From: Welwitschia mirabilis
Taxonomy: Eukaryota; Gnetophyta; Gnetopsida; Welwitschiales
Length of the DNA: 64,000 nt
Assembly: GCA_051453625.1 (NCBI GenBank)
Contig: JBOZIK010000001.1
Location: forward strand, 175,975,532 to 176,039,531
Direction: 5' to 3'
The stretch's first letter is position 1; every line of letters begins with the position of its first letter. Shown here piece after piece: positions 12,435 through 24,000 of the stretch. Below the pieces are notes generated by a model. The model was not told the DNA's origin. It worked only from the letters and a program-made list of their open reading frames with translations, and did not search any database. The position numbers and the translations under genes are program-made.

Positions 12435-12453
12435 TCCTAGGTAATAGTGCCAA
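12435..12453 (-). promoter_or_regulatory. Primer binding site (tRNA-Asp type), copy 1
   Basis: The minus strand reads TTGGCACTATTACCTAGGA. The Athila/Tat tRNA-Asp PBS is TTGGCGCCGTTGCCGGGGA. The differences are nearly all C-to-T or G-to-A. It begins two bases after the LTR end ACAACA (12,456-12,461), the expected spacing. Confidence 0.85.
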
Positions 12454-12455
12454 GA

Positions 12456-12839
12456 TGTTGTGATGCATATTTGTGAAAGTGATTTAAGATCAAGAAGATA
12501 TTGTCATTTACAAATAAAATAGATATCTACATAATACAATATACTAATATAGATAGGAATTGATCTAAATTTTATAATTCATAAAAGTCCTAGACTAGAG
12601 CAAGAGATTTGATTTCTATAATAAAATACTTTGTATTATAACTACAGAAATAAATTGCAATGCATGAAAAGCATAAATCCATATAGTTATGTAAAATTAA
12701 TCTAGGAATTGAAAATAATAATTTACTTAAACTAATAATGCTCAACCTTGACAAAGGTTAATGTCATAAACTATATCACTTAAAAAAATGTCACTAGATC
12801 AACAACAACATAAGCTATAAATAATAAGAACAAACAAGA
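12456..12839 (-). repeat. 5' LTR piece (U5/R end), copy 1
   Basis: Plus-strand TGTTGTGATGC at 12,456 is the LTR inner edge (minus strand ...CAACA). It aligns with 17,367-17,760 of copy 2 through shared words such as ACAAATAAAATAGATATCT and CTCAACCTTGACAAAGGTTA. The rest of the LTR is lost in or beyond the 100-N gap at 12,840-12,939. Confidence 0.8.
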
Positions 12840-12939
12840 NNNNNNNNNNNNNNNNNNNNNNNNNNNNNNNNNNNNNNNNNNNNNNNNNNNNNNNNNNNNN
12901 NNNNNNNNNNNNNNNNNNNNNNNNNNNNNNNNNNNNNNN

Positions 12940-13990
12940 TTAGACAGATATTTGCTATTGTAAGATATAAATTTAAAATCATTTTCATATTTTTGATAAA
13001 GTACCCCACCCATAGTAAAATTACTTACATCACACATTAATTCAAAATTCTTTTCCCAAATGGATCCTGTTATAATAGGATTAGAAACAAGTTTACATTT
13101 AAGCCTATTAAAAGCAAGCTGAAAAGATTTATTCCATTCAAATTTAGCTTCTTTTTTTAGTAATGAGTAAAGGGGTTTACAAATATTTAGATAAACATGA
13201 ATAAACCAATAATAAAAATCATAATAACAAAGAAAAGATCTAATCTATTTCATATTTGTAGGGGCATTTAGGTTTTGAATAATACCAACTTTCTCAGAGT
13301 TCATCTTAATCCTCTATTTTAAGATATGATGATCTAAAACAATTTCACTTTTAACTAAAAGTATAATCTTTTCTCAACTCAAATGTAGGCCACTAGAAAT
13401 TCAATGATCAAGGACTTTCTCTAATCATTCCAAAATTTATTTAAAAGTTTAACCATAAATAGAGAATTCATTCATGAAAATTTTAATTGAATCCTCTAGC
13501 ATATCAAAAAAATACCCATCATAGCATACTAAAAAGTACTAATAATATTAAAAAGTCCAAAAGGCATGCATCAAAAAATAAAAGTACCAAAAGATGAAGT
13601 AAAACTAGTTTTGGCTTAGTTCTCACTAGCAATACAAATCTAGCTATAACTACTATATCCATTAAGAAAATAATAAAATGCATATCCCTAAATCCTATCA
13701 AGTATTTGATTAAGAAAAGGCAAAGGATAGTAATCTTTTTTAATTACTTCATTTATTTTTCTAAAGTCTATGCACATCCTCCATTTCTCAACTTTCTTAG
13801 GCACTACCATCAAAGAGCTAACCCACTCACTGTCAGTCATAGCATAAATGATTTCAGCATTCATTAATTTTATGATTTTATCTTTAACAACTTGCTTAAG
13901 GGTTGGATTAAGTCTATGTTAGAGTTGCCTAATAGGTTTTACAATATTTTTAAGGTATATTTTATATTGAATAATTGAGGTAGGAATGGG
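12940..13990 (-). pseudogene. RNase H and reverse transcriptase remnant, copy 2
   Basis: RNase H start at 12,945-13,037 reads MCDVSNFTMGGVLYQKYEND. RT opening motif at 13,760-13,820 reads LMVVPKKVEKWRMCIDFR. The catalytic motif at 13,455-13,490 reads IFMNEFSIYG, so FMDD has become FMNE and both catalytic Asp are lost. Other frame breaks are spread throughout. Sequence is collinear with 7,960-8,990 of copy 1. Confidence 0.85.
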
Positions 13991-14210
13991 TGTCAAATCG
14001 TTATGGGACTAAGCGAATGCATTTACCTTAGATTTCAAAAAAGAGATTAAACTTGATTCTTGTTGAGGGGTAAGATTTTTGTTAATTATTAAAGGTTTAT
14101 TTAGATCATTCTTTAGAAAAAATGTATTTCAGTCCACTAGATAAGGATTTCAGTTTCATATTTTTATTTTTTATTAAATTTTTAGAAAATTGCACTATCA
14201 TCTTAGACTA

Positions 14211-15056
14211 TCATCTAGACATTAGTAGTGGATGACCACCTTTAAAATATAAAGTCTTATTTTTTATCAGATCTTGAACTTCTACATAGTTGACAGACTT
14301 AGTCTCTTGACCATTTAAATTAAAATAATTAATTTTTAAATGGTCAAAATTAAGTTGATCTTCATCAAAAATATTCAAGTTTTTTACTTTTAGTTGATTA
14401 TCAAACAAAGTTAGTTCATCAAGCATTGACTATCTCTCCTCAAGTGGACGGTGTTATAAAAACAAAGTTGGCTTTATTTCTTCTTCTACACTTAAATCAT
14501 TTCATAAATCTTTCTTATTTGCATTAAACACTCTTATTAAAAACTTCTTATTTTCTAAATAATACTCCATCAAACTAGTTCTCATATCTATAATATAATG
14601 GGATATTCTGCATAAAGCTCTACTTAGAAGTAAAGGGTAATCACTATTATGTTTAACTTCTATTACAGAGATATCAACTAATTCTAAATGACCAAATCCT
14701 TAATCACAAATAAAGGTTTCTTAAAAGAGATATCAGCCAATTCTAAAACAATCCTTGTAGGCTCTATTTTATGTTCCAATCCAAGTATTTGACAAATATG
14801 CAAGGGCAAAATGTTGATACTAGCTCCAATATCAAGCAAGACTTTCTTAATCCTTCTATTTTCATCTAAAGTGACACTAATAGTTGCTACTCCTAGATCT
14901 TTAAAATTTGGATATTTTTGTAAAACTAAGTTATTAGTGGATTTAGCTAAGAAGACTTTACTAGGGATGATTTGTTTTTGTTTTCTCCTAATCAAGTCTT
15001 TCCACAACTTACAATACTTAGGGTTCTCTTGTAAAGTTTTCAAAATGATAAATTAA
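14211..15056 (-). pseudogene. Protease remnant, copy 2
   Basis: The best open piece, 14,684-15,043 (119 codons), holds the protease with an intact active site: LLDIGASINILPLHICQILG, then the conserved ELADISFKKP and VIKDLVI. After a frame break, 14,560-14,680 carries the decayed second half. The piece 14,211-14,426 (71 codons) is the acidic linker before RT. The active-site D-x-G-A-S is the Athila/Tat form. This is the longest uninterrupted recognisable coding stretch in the window. Confidence 0.85.
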
Positions 15057-16690
15057 TACTCACATTTTGCATTAAGATTTTTAAATAATCATCAAAGATA
15101 GGATTTACATTTAGTCTATCAAGCCAAAGGGTAGTAGGTTTCTTATATGAATAATTTTTCTTTTTATTGCTTAATGAAAAAGGAAAAATATGATTTTATA
15201 AAATTTCTATGTCCTCTTCTCCATTATTTTTATTACTTTATGATGTGGAAGCCTCATGGGTGGGGGTGTTGTCTTATTTCCACTTCTTATCACCACCTTA
15301 TAATCTTTCTTAACTTTATTTTGGGTTTAGTAAAGGTTGAATGGCAAGTGACTCTTGTGGTCTTTGATTAGCAAGCATGATTTATTGCAAAATACTCACA
15401 AGATTTTTAATGTTTGAATTTGTTCTTTCTTATGTTTTTTCTTAACTCATCAATAGATTTTTAATGTTTGAATTTGTTCTTTCTTGTGTTTGGATGAGCT
15501 TGCTTGATTATTTGAGTTGTTTGATTGGAAGTTTATGTCTTCAAATCTTTTTTTAAATGGTTGGAAGTTAGGGTGACTTATTTGAAAATTTTTAAAGTTA
15601 GTTTATCCACTTATCCTAGGTTGAAAATTATTATGATTTTGGATTTAACTTTGGTTTTGGTTTTGGTTAAAGTTTGAAGATATTTGGTTGAAAGCACAAA
15701 CTTTCTTATATATTCTTTATTTGTAAGTTGGAAGTAAAGGGTACTCTTTTATAACATAATAGTTATCTTCACACAAATCATAAGTAGGAGCTACAAATAC
15801 ACTCTTTTTGGTTTCCATGTTTGCATTAAAAATCATTTAAGTGTATTTTTCTAAAGTTGAAAGACATTAATTGGTTCATTTTTAGTCCGTATTTCTTATT
15901 TTTCTTGTTTAACCTCCTTAAGATCTTTAATGATTTAACCTATAGTTTGATTTTCTCTAGATGAGGGTTTAGGACAAGTTTTATTCACTTATACCAATTC
16001 TTCCAACACTTTTCAGGAATTTTCTAAGGTAAGTTTCAATAAATTTCCTCCACACAAAAAATTAACTAGTTGCTTATTTGACTGTTGAGTCTACTATAAA
16101 AGTAGTCTACTAATTCTTCTTGAGAAAAAGCATCTATAGGGTTTGAACGTAAATCAAGGAAAATCTCTCATATGTAGAGGCATAATCTTCATTAGGTAGT
16201 TATTGGAAGTTGGTTATTTCTTTCTTACATTTTCTAATGATGGTTTTATTCATAAATCTTTTAATGAAGGCTTCTTAAACTTGACTCCATAATTTTAAAC
16301 TTTATGAGGAATTGTTCTTACCTAAAGTTTAACCTCACATTTTAAAGTGATGGAAAAGATGATCATATAAGTTCTATCACTTATTCTTTGTTTACCATTT
16401 CCTAAAGTGTACACTAACAGTTCTATATTGGTAATGTATTATAAAGGGTTTTCATCAATTTCTCCAATAAAAATGGGATAAGCATTTAGATTTCTAGGTT
16501 CGACATCATCGTTGATAGGTAAATTAAAGGGGGTTTTAATTTCACATTTCTTATTAGCAATTAGATCTCTAAGGATGACATTAGCATTAGGTTTAACAGG
16601 TGTAATCATAGGGGTTTCAATGACAAGGAGTGGATTAGATAAAGTAGTTTACTTTTGCTTTTATGATGAGCTTAACATGTTTAGAAATTG
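15057..16690 (-). pseudogene. Gag remnant, copy 2
   Basis: Collinear with copy 1 gag. The segment 16,030-16,130 reads EELVDYFYSRLNSQI, the conserved FYxxLN element. The zinc-knuckle region is near 15,760-15,800. A short direct duplication, TTTTTAATGTTTGAATTTGT with its flank, occurs at about 15,402 and 15,457, suggesting local slippage. Many stops and frame changes. Confidence 0.7.
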
Positions 16691-17346
16691 AAATCTATCA
16701 TTGACATAATTCTTTTAAAAAATTTGCTCTCAAAAAATTAGACTTTAAAGAAATAAAAGTAGAAATTTCTAGAATTTTTAAATTTTGTGTACCTTTCCTC
16801 TACATACTTGAGTTAGTTTTGAGGTTGATATAACCTTCTTAGATATTTTCCTCTATGAACAACCGCTCTCTCTAGTATTTCTCTTTCTTACTAGATTGTA
16901 TCATATATGTTTAGTTTTTGATGCACAGAGTGTAATCCCTATAGCTGTCTAGACAATAGTTTAAATGATAAAAACACAAAAAACATAAAAAACAAAAAAA
17001 TACAAAAAATAGAAACACAAAATTGATAGATACAAAAAACATAGATTGTAGATTATCATCCACCTAAGTTATCTGAATGATAGAGGGGGTGATAGGAAAA
17101 ATCCTAAAAATTTTTAAAAGAATAAAAAGCTAAAAATGCGAGGTATAGAGGTCATTATCATCACACATTATATAGATGAAGAAGCAAATGACAAAACTAT
17201 TATTACAAAATAGAAAAAACTAAAACTTACAAAAAGAAAACCTATGCTACTATGGTTAAAGATACAATGCTACTATAGGCAAACATCTGAATCATGATCC
17301 AAATACTCACCTGAGAAATGACAACTCTTAAACTCTAAGCACTCTT
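16691..17346 (-). other. Leader between PBS and gag, copy 2
   Basis: Non-coding. Contains decayed versions of the copy 1 leader palindromes near 16,945 and 17,065, and long A-rich runs. Confidence 0.55.
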
Positions 17347-17365
17347 CTCCAATAATGATGCAAAG
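17347..17365 (-). promoter_or_regulatory. Primer binding site (tRNA-Asp type), copy 2
   Basis: The minus strand reads TTTGCATCATTATTGGAGA, against TTGGCGCCGTTGCCGGGGA expected for the tRNA-Asp PBS. It lies directly after the LTR edge. Decay is heavier than in copy 1. Confidence 0.75.
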
Positions 17366-17366
17366 A

Positions 17367-18327
17367 TATTGTGGTGTGTATTTATACAAATAATTTAAGA
17401 TGAAGAAGATCTTGTTATTCACAAATAAAATAGATATCTGCACAACATAACATACTAATATAGATAGGAGTTAATCCAAATGTAATAATCTATCAAAGGC
17501 TTAAGCTAGAAAAAGAGAATTAATTTCCATAAAAGACACTTTGTATTCTATTAATAGAAATAAATTTCAATGCAAAGAAATACAATGCAACACACTTATG
17601 CAAAGTTAATCTAAGAATAAAAAGAAATAATGAACCTAGACTAATAATGCTCAACCTTGACAAAGGTTACTCTTATAACCCATATCATCCAAGAGACTAT
17701 CAGTGAATTAGAAGAAACATAATTTATGAGGAATAAGAACAAATAATCATAGTAAATGGAAAAGAAGTCTTTTTATTACTTCAGCCACATCCATATTACA
17801 AATTAGCTACATCTCAATGGAGGACACAAAATTCAACACTAAGAAAGACATTACTCTACAACTTCAAGGATGGATCTTTAGCCCTTCGATCTCTTGTCAT
17901 AAGAATTTTGAGTGTAAATAAAGATAAGATGGAGTTGAGGATGGAATTAATACTTATTGGCTTAACACACAACAATAAGATAGATAGACAGGTACAAATA
18001 CAATCTTAACAACTGCACCAAAAAAACATAGAAATAAGTGGCAAGAGTTATATAAATGTTTAGTGGAATGTTTGTAACAAATGTTACCCTGATGTTCATC
18101 TGGATGATATCGGGGATGATGTAATCTTATAAATAATCCATGTTACTACTAGATTTATCATAGTAAGCATCCTTATTAGCCTTACCTATTTGACCATCAT
18201 TACTGTCATTCAGATGATGAGGTGGATGATGGGCTTTAACAAGTATTACTTTAATGCATTAGCTTCAATGTTTGTCAGAAATATGTCTCAGAAATAAGAA
18301 GTATTAGGAATTGATCTAAATGCTACA
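17367..18327 (-). repeat. 5' LTR of Athila-like copy 2 (about 961 bp)
   Basis: The minus strand runs from TGTAGC (18,327) to an inner edge at 17,367 (plus TATTGTGG, a decayed TGTTGTGG). The outer half matches 1,330-1,579 and the inner half matches 12,456-12,839. It contains palindromes TCATCTGGATGA (18,096-18,107) and TCATTCAGATGATGA (18,206-18,220). The R-U5 part around 17,780-17,930 resembles 53,520-53,700 in the pol-less element, showing the two families are related. Confidence 0.8.
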
Positions 18328-18429
18328 AAATGTTATTATTATTATGTGTTTTTATCTCTTTTATCTTAGCTCTTTATTATCATGGAAATCTAGCATATAC
18401 CTATCTAATATCCTGTAAAACCACTTAAA

Positions 18430-18751
18430 ATGCCCTATCAAATATACATAAGTTGGTAGCACAATGGTAAGCTAAAGCCATAGTTTCCTTAGGGGAAAGA
18501 GAGTGCTATTTTATGAGGAAACTCTTATTTGTTGCAAGGTTGGTGGTACCAAAAAAACCACTATTTTCTTATAGGTAAAAAAAATTCAAAGATGTGAAAG
18601 AAACTATCCTCTGTGTGTGGACGTAACTAGGTTAAATAACTACATTATCTTAGTAAGGTATTTATTATTGTACTTTTTTATTTTATTATTGGTTAAAATT
18701 TTTATTTGCTAAAACTTATTCATTTCTCTCCTTTAAGTTCAATAATTCTCA
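18430..18751 (+). repeat. 5' LTR remnant of the copia element
   Basis: Matches the end of the 3' LTR, for example CCACTATTTTCTTAT and TATTATTGGTTAAAATTTTT in both. It ends in ATTCTCA at 18,751. Bases 18,328-18,429 cannot be assigned and may be its more decayed 5' part. Confidence 0.8.
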
Positions 18752-18753
18752 AG

Positions 18754-18771
18754 TGGTATCAAAGTGGTTAC
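18754..18771 (+). promoter_or_regulatory. Primer binding site (tRNA-Met type), copia element
   Basis: Reads TGGTATCAAAGTGGTTAC, two bases after the LTR end. The expected plant initiator tRNA-Met PBS is TGGTATCAGAGC. Confidence 0.85.
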
Positions 18772-18803
18772 TTATGAAAAGAACTAATTTTCTTAAGTTA
18801 ACA

Positions 18804-18962
18804 ATGGAAGGAGTGCCATATATTAAACCTCTACTCTTTAATTGAATAAACTACACCTATCGAAAGATATGGATATAGATGTTCTTATAGTTTTATGATT
18901 CTAAGTTTGATAAAACAAATATGATGGATACACAGAAACCATAATAAATGCAAAAAATATAA
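18804..18962 (+). pseudogene. Gag N-terminal fragment, copia element
   Basis: The ATG at 18,804 opens MEGVPYIKPLLFN, then INYTY and KIWI. This matches the start of SIRE-type Gag (RPPxFDGxNYxYWK), with W changed to R and stops after it. The frame ends abruptly at 18,962 where the LTR beginning TGTCACGCCC starts. The rest of gag resumes after 30,958, so the chromovirus-like element split this gene. Confidence 0.75.
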
Positions 18963-20039
18963 TGTCACGCCCAAAATTTTAAGGTCCAAATATTAGCTTA
19001 AAAACTAAGTTAAAATAAGTTTCATATTATAAAGTATACAAGCTAATGTAGTTATTACATTTATATTCTAGAACATTTTGTGCTGTATAGCTATAATATT
19101 ATTACTTATTATAATACTTAGTAATTATGATCTTGAATGGTAAAGTTAGGGGCTTTGATAGTGAGTAAATTAATGGATTGCATTAATATTATTTCTAGTT
19201 ATGGAATTATTGCACAATATTTTATTTTTAAATCTCTAACTGATATAGATGTTATGTTATTAAGGTGTTGTTATATTAAAGATTGTGCTTCGAGTCCCTT
19301 TTATCTTTATAAAGAGTAAAATATTACTTTATATTTTTCAAAAATGTTCTTTTAGGGGTGATGATATCATTCACTTTTATTATTATTATATCTTTTTAGA
19401 ATTTATGCATGATTAAATGTTAATTATGGAGGCTTATTATTTTTCTTCATTATTATGATTAAATGTAATGGAATAGAAATCATTCTTTTTGTATTATCCA
19501 ATGTTTAGGCAAACCTTTATGAGATGTTATGTAACTTTTACCACTTTAACCATCCTCCTTTATGATGTTTTATCTTCATATTCTCATGACCTTTTACATT
19601 CCACTAGACCTTAGTTATAAATAGGAACCTCCTCATTCTTTTTTTCTTACTTTTATTTTTAGAGAATCCTTTTCTATTAAACCTTAGATCTTAGATAAGC
19701 CTTTGAATCTCTGAGCTTTGAAAATATTTGAAAATTCTCAAATCTTCATTTAAATATGGGTATCCTTCAATTTCTTCTTTCTTCCTTATTGGTTCATTTT
19801 TGTTTACATTTTATTATTATGTTTGTTGTGTTTATTTTCATGTGAATCAAATATAAACATGTAATGATTAATAAAGGTAGATCAATCTTGTTCCAAGTCT
19901 CAACTTCTACTATTTTCTGTACTCAATGTTTTGGTAATATAAACTTAAGTTGTTCTTATCATAAGTTGATGCTTCATGGTTATACCATTATCATACTTCT
20001 CTTGACATCATGATTTTTTATGAACTTATGATTATGTAA

Positions 20040-20370
20040 TTTCATAGATTGCTAAATAAGGCAATGTGCTTTACAAATCATTGAATAAGGAAGTAGGGAT
20101 AATAGATTTAATCATAGATCCCCAAATGAGGTAGTGGGCTTCATAGAACCATAGATCACCGAATGAGGTAGTGGACTTCACAAGTCACTGAATGTGGTAA
20201 TAAAGTGAGTAAAATAAAAAAAAATATTATATGAAAACCATAAAGCATAGAATTAGGTAGTGGGCTTCACAGTTAACTAAATAAGGTAGTTGAGTGAGTG
20301 ATATATGAGAACCACAAATCACTAAATGAGATAGTAGGCTTTACAAATCACCAAATCAAGTAATAAAGTC
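20040..20370 (+). repeat. Minisatellite inside LTR A
   Basis: Imperfect copies of about 30 bp with the core ATCACCGAATGAGGTAGTGG then GCTTCAC, interrupted by spacers with GTGAGT and ATATGAGAA words. About ten decayed copies are visible. The same array lies in LTR B and LTR C. Confidence 0.75.
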
Positions 20371-21024
20371 ATTAAAATATGAGAAATTTTATTATCATTT
20401 CATAATCATAAGGTTGTTGTTCTTGTGATATAACTTGTTTTTTAAAGTTCTCACTTTTGTCCTTTCTATCTTAACATTTTAAAAATATTTATCTTGTCTT
20501 ATTTTATTTTGCCTAGACCACACTGGAAGCTGTGAAATTTTTATGATTCTTACTCTATAATTCTTATATTAAATAGGTGATAAAACTAGAGCTTGATTAC
20601 TGAGAAGAACAAAGAAAAGAGAAGATTATCTTTTCCAATTTATGTTGAGAAATTGTTTCGAAGTGGGACTTGTATACTGTAGAAAAATTGAACTCCTTTA
20701 TATTATAATTATTTTAAAATACATTAAATGTTGGATTATGCATATATTTCTTGAGATATTATTAAAATGAAATATGAAGTTTGACTATGCATCTGTTACA
20801 AAACTTTCTTGAGAATTTATCTTGAAATGAAATTTGTAGTTCTTGGTAAATGTTGAAATTTTAATGATGTAATTGTTATAATTATTAGAATACTTTTCAT
20901 AATTTTAATTATTATGAATTAGTCATTATTATTCTAGGTTACTTTTAAAAAAGAAACATTCATTTTTCTTCATGAACAAGAGGCCATATTAAGTAAAGTA
21001 CCATTTTTTGATTGTAAAAAGGTG

Positions 21025-21050
21025 GATGTTACATTTTCAAAAGTAACATC
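21025..21050 (+). other. Hairpin near the 3' end of LTR A
   Basis: GATGTTAC (21,025-21,032) and GTAACATC (21,043-21,050) form a perfect 8-bp stem with a 10-base loop, ATTTTCAAAA. It lies 28 bases before the LTR end. LTR C shows a decayed version near 30,846-30,870. Confidence 0.6.
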
Positions 21051-21081
21051 TTTCATTCTTAAAAGAATAGGAGTTACATTT

Positions 21082-21093
21082 TGATATCAGAGT
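21082..21093 (+). promoter_or_regulatory. Primer binding site (tRNA-Met type) after LTR A
   Basis: TGATATCAGAGT, differing from TGGTATCAGAGC by G-to-A and C-to-T. Spaced three bases from the LTR end. The homologous site after LTR C (30,901) reads TGGTATCAAAGT. Confidence 0.8.
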
Positions 21094-24000
21094 GAGTTTG
21101 AATATTTCAACTGTAGGTATTAGAGTATTCTAGGTTATGATTTCACTAGGAGTAATTATTATGAGAATGTTGTACATCTTAACATTAAAGCCTAGGTTAT
21201 CGTGTTAGTGAAATAAGTTAAAGAAACTTTTTACAATAATCTATAAACTCATGTTTCAAGAAGAAACCTCCATAACCTTTTCTTATCTTGGGTCTAGTAA
21301 TATTTCTACTACTGTAAAAGCTAAAAATTTTTATTTTTCTTTAAAATTTGGATTTCTTACACTATTCCTACTATGCTAAGCCTGCTACTACTATAATAAT
21401 AAGTGAAGACTCTTTTCAAAAGAGGGATATAGAGAATCCTATAATCTAACTTATCAAAATTTAATAGTATGATTTTTTAACTCTATAATTTATTTGATAA
21501 AATATTATTTTAAATAAAAATAGCATGTTCTAGTTACGTATGAAGTGGAGATAGTTATCAAAAGGCAACTAGTTCTGGCAGTAATTGTATATAAGGCATA
21601 ATAAATAGCTATCATTAAAGATTCAAAATTATGCTCCATAACAAAAGGGATATATTGAGCTCAACATATGTTGAACCACATTAAATAAGCCTTAATATCT
21701 CATTGAAACACATTAAACACCATGATTTTCCTTCTGTAACTGTTCTTACCTTTCTTAGGTGAATCCATTATAGCCTATATAGCTTCTTTGATAAGGTACA
21801 AAATATTCTCCTACTCATCCTAGGGTTTATTTTGTTATTCATTACCATCTTATTTTCTTTGCACAAAGTTCATTTGATAATTATTATAGCCATTACTTTG
21901 GTTATGATATCCACATTATTATTTTTTTCATATGAAAAGCCGCATGCCAATCTAGAGCTGAAACAGATTTAGAAAGACAACCTTTGTTGCAAACCAATCC
22001 AAAAAAACTAATGGAAATTTCCTACTAGACCTTAGCATAAACAATGAAAGGCTTATAAAAACCTATAATAATGGGAATCTCTACCTTTGTCTTTAAATGA
22101 ATGCTCTGCAATAGTACTAAAATTGCTATGAAGTGCCTATAGACTAGTAGTAGATACGAGAGCCTTTTTTCCTTTGATTCACATGTGATTTTGTGCTCCA
22201 TAACTTGAATTGATAGAGTTCTAACTAAAATCTAATTCTAAAATGTTTGTTTTTAAGATGTAGGAGACTCTAAGAGAGATGATTCATGAAGACCAAGTAA
22301 GAGATTTACTTTATAAAGGACTTCAACAATCCTTATCTCGCATTGATCAGAAACATTATTTTGCCTATTAAGAATATTCTGATGCTAGTATGAGCTTCTT
22401 ATTCCTTTCTTTTAGTTTTTCGTAACAGGGTTTTAGTTATCAAATGATTTCTTTCTAAGTATATCATCAGTTATGTCTAAGAAAAGAGAATAGTTAATGC
22501 AAAGGACTAGGAACATATCAATGTAGAATTGATTTTAGAATTTCATCTACTTCATATGTCTTCTTTACTTATGAACTCATCAATCCTGCTCTTATGCTTC
22601 TACTCATTTTTGGAATGGAAGATTTATTTGCTGAAAATCCTAAATATAGCATGTATGCTATGAATTCTAAATTGTAGAAATAACATATAAGTATATTTGT
22701 AATTTAACTTCATCTCTCTTTCCTCTTGTGTATGATTTATTGCATTGTGTATTCTTGGTCGAACTTTCTCTGTTCTTTGAAATGTTCTTCTTGAAAGCTT
22801 TTTTACCTTGTTTATGAATAAAGGAAAATCCTTTTTAATTATTACTTTTTTGTAATTTTTCCTTTCTTTTTATTTTTTTGGGATGTATTACTATTGCTCT
22901 TCTGATGAATAAATTGACATGATTTGCTTCTAATACATGTTTTTGTAACATGAGAGAGGTACAATAATCAAACAAAATGTTTTAGAATGTTGTTATTTAT
23001 ACTTCCTAATGAAGTTTCACCTCTTAATAACTACTATGATGATTTTGAGATATGTCCTAATCAAGGTAAATTATTGTTCCAACTAGTGGAAATCCTAGAG
23101 CAATTTGGATTAGCTTCTGTGTGTTGTCATAGGTTATGACTGATGTAATTATATCGGTTCATTATTACTATACTTAATGGGAAGTGTGAACCATTATAAG
23201 ACCATTATAGTCATGATGAAGATTGCTTTAATTATCCTAATGCAATATTCTTAATATTTAATAGTAAGGAGAGTATTATAATTATAAAAAAAGTTGTAAT
23301 GGTGGAACATTGAAGCTCTTTACAACAAATATCAATCTAGTTTCTTCTTAATTTTTAGCATTTTCAAATTATTCTTATTGTTTTCCAAGCCACTTGATGC
23401 CTCATTTTGATTTTTTGAAAATGCATATAAATTAATTTTAGAATTTACAACTATTCTTACTTGTTCTAAATAATCTTTAGGAATTGTTTATTGACTTGTT
23501 AAGACTCAAGTGTTGCTTCTTATGTTAGAGGCTGATTTGTATACTAAATTATGATAATTTGAAAATTTGCATACTATGATTACCATAAAAGAAAAAATTG
23601 GAGAATACTATTTTGCCACTAGTTGTTGGATATATTTTTTTCATTAGTAAGTTAAAGGTCTTAAGTTTTTCATTGGTATTCATTAAATTTTTTTTAATTA
23701 ATATTTGCTAATGGCATCTTCTATGCATACAATAATGGTGAATAACTTTGTTCACTATTGTGAGATAATGGATTGGCTCTTGATTGTTTCTTTATAGAAA
23801 ATATTGAATAACAATTTGACATAGTATTTGTCAACCTCGATTTATTTCTAGCTATTAGGATTATGACTTTGAGTAGGGTGGAGATGCTTATGAAGATCAC
23901 AACCTAGTTGAGCTTTTATTAATCTATATGAAAAAGTGATCAATTTCTCATTGTTTATTATGCTAAATGATAAATCCTTATAATGCTTAGTTCCATTATG

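Larger units (their letters stand above)
1154..12839 (-). mobile_element. Athila-like Ty3/gypsy element, copy 1 (near full length, decayed)
   Basis: On the minus strand the order is: LTR piece (12,839-12,456), tRNA-Asp-type PBS, leader, gag, protease, RT, RNase H, integrase, polypurine tract, long non-coding stretch, an ORF in the env position, and an LTR remnant. This order and a length near 11.7 kb (including about 1,080 N) fit the Athila/Tat group of plant gypsy elements. All frames carry many stops. The 5' LTR is cut by the gap at 12,840. The 3' LTR is cut near 1,154 and split by gaps. The far end is close to the LINE fragment. No target duplication can be read because both outer LTR ends are missing or gapped. 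Lineage is inferred from PBS and domain sequence. Confidence 0.8.
12940..18327 (-). mobile_element. Athila-like Ty3/gypsy element, copy 2 (3'-truncated)
   Basis: Same strand and same order as copy 1: LTR, PBS, leader, gag, protease, RT, RNase H. It stops inside RNase H at the gap. Integrase, the post-pol region, ORF3 and the 3' LTR are missing. Copy 2 lies head-to-tail behind the truncated 5' LTR of copy 1. The juxtaposition could be an ancient recombination or insertion, or a misjoin across the 100-N gap. The protease triad is better kept than in copy 1, the RT catalytic motif is worse. Confidence 0.8.
18963..21078 (+). repeat. LTR A of the chromovirus-like element (2,116 bp)
   Basis: Starts TGTCACGCCC and ends TTACA. 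It aligns over its length with LTR B and LTR C. It contains an internal minisatellite (20,040-20,370) and a hairpin (21,025-21,050) close to its 3' end. The preceding five bases are TATAA; no matching right-hand duplicate is visible. Confidence 0.9.

Noticed and set aside
18456-18600. tRNA-like start (AAGTTGGTAGCACAATGGTAAGC)
   Set aside because: It has a few words reminiscent of a tRNA D-arm, but no matching acceptor stem or T-arm follows, and the stretch aligns with the copia LTR.
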